Shown: positions 60,296-64,000 of the stretch, in pieces
Numbering within the stretch: position 1 is the first letter of the stretch
How the letters are laid out: every line of letters starts with the position of its first letter
Source of the DNA: Streptomyces cavernae
Lineage (GTDB): Bacteria > Actinomycetota > Actinomycetes > Streptomycetales > Streptomycetaceae
Assembly: GCF_004023625.1 (NCBI RefSeq)
Contig: NZ_ML137709.1
Span: forward strand, 180,991-244,990
Direction of reading: 5' to 3'
Length of the DNA: 64,000 bases
Notes under the pieces: generated by a model
Seen by the model: only the letters and a program-made list of their open reading frames with translations
What the model was told of the DNA's origin: nothing
Databases searched by the model: none
Translations under genes and position numbers: made by a program

Positions 60296-61963
60296 ATGAG
60301 CCCCACCCCTCCTGCCCGTCGGCTGCGTCTCGGTCTGCCGAAACGCGTCTTCCAGCAGGTGCTGCTGATGCAGGTGGCAATCGCCGCCGGGGTCGTCGTC
60401 CTGGCCACCGGGTTGTTCCTGGCACCCCTGAGCCAGCAGTTGGACGACCAGGCGATGCGCCGGGCGCTCTCGATCGCGCAGACAACGGCCGTCCAGCCGC
60501 AGATCGCGAAGGACCTGAAGTCGACGCGCCCGACGGCGGACGGACCCGTGCAGTCCGAGGCGGAGCGGATCCGCCACGCCACCAAGGCCGAGTACATCGT
60601 CGTGATGAACACGGACGGCGTGCGCTGGTCGCACACCGATCCCTCGGAGATCGGCAAGGTCGTCTCCACCGACCCGAGGCGCGCCCTGGCCGGCCAGGAA
60701 GTCATGGAGATCGACAACGGCACCCTGGGCCGCTCGGCCCGCGGCAAGGTGCCGCTGCGCGACGCCCAGGGGCACATCATCGGAGCGGTTTCGGTCGGCA
60801 TCGAGTACGACAGCGTGCGGGCCCGGCTCGTCCACGCCATCCCTGGGCTCTTCGCCTACGCGGGCGCCGCCCTCGCCATCGGGGCGCTGGCCGCGTACCT
60901 GATTTCCCGACGAGTCCAGCGGCAGACCCATGACCTCGCCTTCTCCGACATCTCCGCGCTGCTCGCGGAGCGTGAGGCGATGCTGCACGGCATCCGTGAG
61001 GGGGTCGTGGCGCTCGACCGCGCCGGGCGCATCCGGCTGCTCAACGACGAGGCCCAGCGGCTGCTGGGTCTCGACGGTGAGGCGATCGGGCGGCCTCTGG
61101 ACGACGCGCTCGGCCCGGGGCGCACCACGGACGTGCTGGCCGGGCGGGTCAACGGCACCGATCTGCTGACCGTGCGCGGCCAGCGGGTTCTGGTCGCCAA
61201 CCGCATGCCCACGGACGACGGCGGCGCCGTCGCCACTCTGCGCGACCGTACGGAACTCGAACAGCTCGGCCGCGAACTCGACTCCACACGCGGTCTGATC
61301 GAGGCCCTGCGTGCCCAGGACCACGAGCACGCCAACCGGATGCACACCGTTCTCGGGCTGCTGGAACTGGAGATGTACGACGACGCCGTGGAATACGTCG
61401 GCGAGGTGGTCGGGGACCACAGGGCCACCGCGGAACAGGTCACCGAGAGGATCCACGACCCCCTGCTGGCCGCGCTCCTGGTGGGCAAGGCGACGGTCGC
61501 GGCCGAACGCGGCGTGGCCCTGTGGGTGTCGGACAGCACGCTGTTGCCCAACCGGCTGGTCGATCCCCAGGGGCTGGTGACCGTGGTCGGGAACCTGGTC
61601 GACAACGCCATCGACGCCGTCGCGGGCTCCCGGCACGCGCGCGTGGAGGTCGAATTGCGGGCGGAGGGGCGTACGGCGGTCCTGCGGATACGTGACACCG
61701 GGCCCGGCGTCCCCGAGGACCGGCGCGAGCTGATCTTCACGGAGGGCTGGTCGACCAAGAAACCACCGGCGCACGGAAAACGCGGGATCGGACTTTCCCT
61801 GGTGCGCAGGCTCGCCGAACGGCAGGGTGGCACCGCGTGCGTGGACGACGCGGAGGGCGGCGGCGCGGAGTTCACGGTGGTCCTGCCCGAAGCGCTCACG
61901 GAACCCGGAACACCTGTAGAGCCCACCGCGCTCATTACGGCCGCCAAGGAGGAGTCACGATGA
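60296..61963 (+). CDS. CitA/DcuS-type sensor histidine kinase
   Basis: This 555-residue kinase has a membrane helix at about 22-45, an external sensor (PDC/CACHE-like) domain to about residue 182, a second helix (184-205), a PAS domain (about 222-325), the transmitter motif with the probable phospho-His343 in LRAQDHEHANRMHTVLGLLEL, and an ATPase domain ending GIGLSLVRRLAERQGGTACVDDA. This family senses di- and tricarboxylates. The ATG at 60296 was chosen at the start of the first basic segment. It overlaps its response regulator by 4 nt. Confidence 0.93.
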   Translation: MSPTPPARRLRLGLPKRVFQQVLLMQVAIAAGVVVLATGLFLAPLSQQLDDQAMRRALSIAQTTAVQPQIAKDLKSTRPTADGPVQSEAERIRHATKAEYIVVMNTDGVRWSHTDPSEIGKVVSTDPRRALAGQEVMEIDNGTLGRSARGKVPLRDAQGHIIGAVSVGIEYDSVRARLVHAIPGLFAYAGAALAIGALAAYLISRRVQRQTHDLAFSDISALLAEREAMLHGIREGVVALDRAGRIRLLNDEAQRLLGLDGEAIGRPLDDALGPGRTTDVLAGRVNGTDLLTVRGQRVLVANRMPTDDGGAVATLRDRTELEQLGRELDSTRGLIEALRAQDHEHANRMHTVLGLLELEMYDDAVEYVGEVVGDHRATAEQVTERIHDPLLAALLVGKATVAAERGVALWVSDSTLLPNRLVDPQGLVTVVGNLVDNAIDAVAGSRHARVEVELRAEGRTAVLRIRDTGPGVPEDRRELIFTEGWSTKKPPAHGKRGIGLSLVRRLAERQGGTACVDDAEGGGAEFTVVLPEALTEPGTPVEPTALITAAKEESR

Positions 61964-62640
61964 TCGAGGTCCTGGTCGTGGACGACGACACCAGGGTCGC
62001 GAAGGTGAACGCCGCCTACGTGGACAAGGTCGCGGGCTTCCACGTCGCCGCCGAGGCGCACTCGGCGCAGGAGGCACTGCGGCAACTGGAGCTGCTGCCA
62101 CAACTGGACCTCGTGCTGCTGGATCACTATCTGCCGGACGAGACGGGTCTCGCGGTCGTACAGGAGATGCGCCGACGCGGTCACCAGACCGACGTGATCA
62201 TGGTGACGGCGGCACGGGACGTCTCCACTGTGCAGGCGGCGATGCGGCACGGCGCACTGCAGTACCTGGTCAAACCGTTCGCGTTCGCGGGCCTGCGCGC
62301 CAAGCTCGAGGCGTACGCGGAACTGCGGCGCACCCTCGACAGTGGCGGCGAGGCCGAACAGGCCCAGGTGGACCGCATCTTCGGGGCCCTGTCGGCGGGT
62401 TCGGAGCCGGATCTGCCGAAGGGGCACTCCCCCACCACCGCCGAGCTCGTCCGTCGTGCCCTGGTGAGCGCCGAAGGCCCGCTGTCCGCTCAGGAGATCG
62501 CCGAGCGGACCGGACTGAGCCGGCAGACCGCCCAGCGCTATCTGAAGCTCCTGGAGCGCACCGGGCGGGCCACGCTCACCCTGAAGTACGGCGACGCTGG
62601 CCGCCCGGAGCATCGCTACGCCTGGGCGACCCGCACCTGA
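61960..62640 (+). CDS. CitB/DcuR-type response regulator
   Basis: This 226-residue regulator has a receiver domain (acidic residues DDD8-10, phosphoacceptor Asp55 in LLDHYLPDETG, switch Lys in YLVKPFAF) and a helix-turn-helix from about residue 165 (LSAQEIAERTGLSRQTAQRYLKLLERTGRATL). The ATG overlaps the kinase stop (ATGA). The convergent sodium:solute symporter to the right is a plausible target for a carboxylate-sensing pair. Confidence 0.93.
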   Translation: MIEVLVVDDDTRVAKVNAAYVDKVAGFHVAAEAHSAQEALRQLELLPQLDLVLLDHYLPDETGLAVVQEMRRRGHQTDVIMVTAARDVSTVQAAMRHGALQYLVKPFAFAGLRAKLEAYAELRRTLDSGGEAEQAQVDRIFGALSAGSEPDLPKGHSPTTAELVRRALVSAEGPLSAQEIAERTGLSRQTAQRYLKLLERTGRATLTLKYGDAGRPEHRYAWATRT

Positions 62641-62745
62641 GTACACGACCGGGATCAGCGCGGCCTGAGTCCGGTGGACCAGCGCGTGCGCGAGCGGGGT
62701 TGAGGCACGGTCATCTGATCACCGCGGCCGACGCGACGCCGTCCG

Positions 62746-64000
62746 TCACACCGCCCCGGCCCCGGTCAGCGCCCGCACCTCCGTCTCCGCGTGCCGAGCC
62801 TCGTCCGGTGGCTCGGGGGACGTGACCGCTCCGAGCCACCCGGCGAGGAAGCCCAGCGGGATGGAGACGAGCCCCGGGTTCTCCAGCGGGAAGTACTGGA
62901 AGTCGAGGTCGGGGAAGAGCGAGGCCGGGCTGCCCGACACCACGGGTGACAGCACGACGAGCACCAGCGCAGGCACCAGGCCGCCGTAGACGGACCATAC
63001 GGCGCCGCGGGTGGTGAAGCCGCGCCAGAACAGCGAGTAAAGCAGCACCGGCAGATTCGCGGACGCGGCGACGGCGAAGGCGAGACCCACCAGGAACGCC
63101 ACATTGAGGTCGCGCGCGAGCAGCCCCAGTGCGATCGCGACGACTCCGATCCCGACCGCGGCGGCACGTGCCACGGCGACTTCGCTGTGGGGCTTGGCAC
63201 GGCGCCGGCGCAGCGAGGCATACAGGTCGTGTGCCACCGACGCCGACGACGCGAGGGTGATCCCGGCGACGACCGCGAGGATGGTGGCGAAGGCGATCGC
63301 GGCGACGACGGCGAACAGGACCGTTCCGCCCGTTGATCCCGATCCGCCGCCCAGATCGAGCGCCAGCAGCGGCACCGCCGTGTTCCCCGCCGGGTTCGAC
63401 CTCCGTACGGCGTCGGAGCCGACGAGGGCCGCCGCGCCGAAGCCCAGCACGATCGTCATCAGATAGAAGCCGCCGATCAGACCGATGGACCAGACGACGG
63501 ACCGCCTGGCGGCCCGCGCGGTCGGCACGGTGTAGAAGCGGGACAGGATGTGCGGCAGCCCGGCCGTACCGAGCACCAGCGCGAGTCCCAGGCTGATGAA
63601 GTCGAACCGCGCGGTCCAGTCCCCGCCGTACTTCAGTCCGGGAGCGAGGAAGTCGTCACCGTGACCACTGCGCTCCGCCGCCGTGCGCAGCAACTGGTCG
63701 AAGTCGCCGTGGAAGCGCACCAGCACGAGCGCTGTCAGCGCGACGGTGCCGCCCATCAGCAGGACCGCCTTCACGATCTGGATCCACGTGGTGGCCCGCA
63801 TCCCTCCCAGCGAGACATAGATCACCATGAGCGCGCCGACACCGATCACCGCCCAGTTGCGCGCCGCGCCGCTCGTACCGCCCAGCAGCAGCGCGACCAG
63901 GCTGCCCGCCCCGACCATCTGCGCGACCAGGTACAGGACGGACACGGTCACCGAGGAGGTTCCCGCCGCGATCCGCACCGGCCGCTCCCTCATCCGGGCG
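62746..64000 (-). CDS. Sodium:solute symporter (acetate/carboxylate type), start outside the window
   Basis: The open frame runs off the right edge. About 418 C-terminal residues are seen, with ten or more membrane helices. VSLGGMRATTWIQIVKAVLLMGG, GLALVLGTAGLPHILSRFYTVPTAR and ATILAVVAGITLASSASVAHDLYASLRRRR are typical of ActP-like members of the SSS family, which import acetate, pyruvate or other monocarboxylates with Na+. It is convergent with a CitA/CitB-type pair that may regulate it. Confidence 0.92.
   Translation of the reverse strand, partial: ARMRERPVRIAAGTSSVTVSVLYLVAQMVGAGSLVALLLGGTSGAARNWAVIGVGALMVIYVSLGGMRATTWIQIVKAVLLMGGTVALTALVLVRFHGDFDQLLRTAAERSGHGDDFLAPGLKYGGDWTARFDFISLGLALVLGTAGLPHILSRFYTVPTARAARRSVVWSIGLIGGFYLMTIVLGFGAAALVGSDAVRRSNPAGNTAVPLLALDLGGGSGSTGGTVLFAVVAAIAFATILAVVAGITLASSASVAHDLYASLRRRRAKPHSEVAVARAAAVGIGVVAIALGLLARDLNVAFLVGLAFAVAASANLPVLLYSLFWRGFTTRGAVWSVYGGLVPALVLVVLSPVVSGSPASLFPDLDFQYFPLENPGLVSIPLGFLAGWLGAVTSPEPPDEARHAETEVRALTGAGAV

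Overview
The window is chromosomal DNA from a Streptomyces or a very close relative. Third codon positions are almost all G or C and GTG/TTG starts are frequent. It carries hallmark Streptomyces genes: the CutRS two-component system, the septation protein SepH, a DasR-type operator in front of ptsH, a DmdR/IdeR-type iron box, and a c-di-AMP riboswitch in front of an M23 endopeptidase. I saw no tRNA, rRNA, CRISPR array or biosynthetic gene cluster.

Layout. 1-5190 is a reactive-sulfur detoxification locus: the end of a persulfide dioxygenase-rhodanese, a rhodanese-DUF2892 protein, a TauE/SafE exporter, a methyltransferase, a sulfide:quinone oxidoreductase-like gene broken by an exact 83-bp tandem duplication, and a CsoR/CstR-family repressor with two palindromic operators. 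5191-12009 is loosely packed, with RNase J, a hemolysin III-type membrane protein, a MerR-like regulator, a small unknown gene and stretches without convincing genes. 12010-15108 is a tightly overlapping DUF418 membrane protein / DesK-type kinase / NarL-type regulator operon. 15453-16184 is a fragment of a sacsin-like ATP-binding protein.

16483-33831 is a conserved actinobacterial core block. In order it holds a TRAM-domain RNA methyltransferase, a KimA-like potassium permease, two TrkA-type proteins, DUF3159, an OB-fold protein, an ABC ATPase, DUF3710, dUTPase, a thioesterase, DUF3093, an EcsC-like protein, DUF4193, cutS-cutR, suhB and ferrochelatase. The order largely matches the Mycobacterium tuberculosis Rv2689c-Rv2701c region. 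A 32-residue membrane peptide and a 26-bp x 3 repeat lie between the divergent potassium genes. 34110-40425 continues with an MFS transporter, a sugar-lactone oxidase, sepH, a thiosulfate/mercaptopyruvate sulfurtransferase and a VOC protein.

40426-41761 is a scrambled island. It contains a remnant of a thymidine kinase tail, a cut-off membrane gene, a strong hairpin and a remnant of an acyl-ACP desaturase, and it is bounded by a 28-bp perfect direct repeat whose right copy lies inside the intact tdk. 41762-47173 holds tdk, an alkaline phosphatase-family protein, DUF5998 and a GNAT/acyl-CoA-synthetase-like lysine acetyltransferase. 47509-53160 holds ptsH, a GntR regulator, an M23 peptidase under a c-di-AMP riboswitch, a 222-bp MITE-like element and a pair of M16 peptidases whose second gene ends inside the MITE. 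53812-64000 holds parC, a CobW GTPase, DUF6082, an iron-box-controlled sucrase/ferredoxin-like protein that is probably leaderless, a CitA/CitB-type two-component system and the end of a sodium:solute symporter.

Working together: the first 5 kb would oxidise, transfer and export sulfide-derived sulfur under persulfide control. 17-22 kb is a potassium uptake module. CutRS, the M23 peptidase and SepH concern the cell envelope and division. Short degenerate tandem repeats recur in many intergenic gaps.
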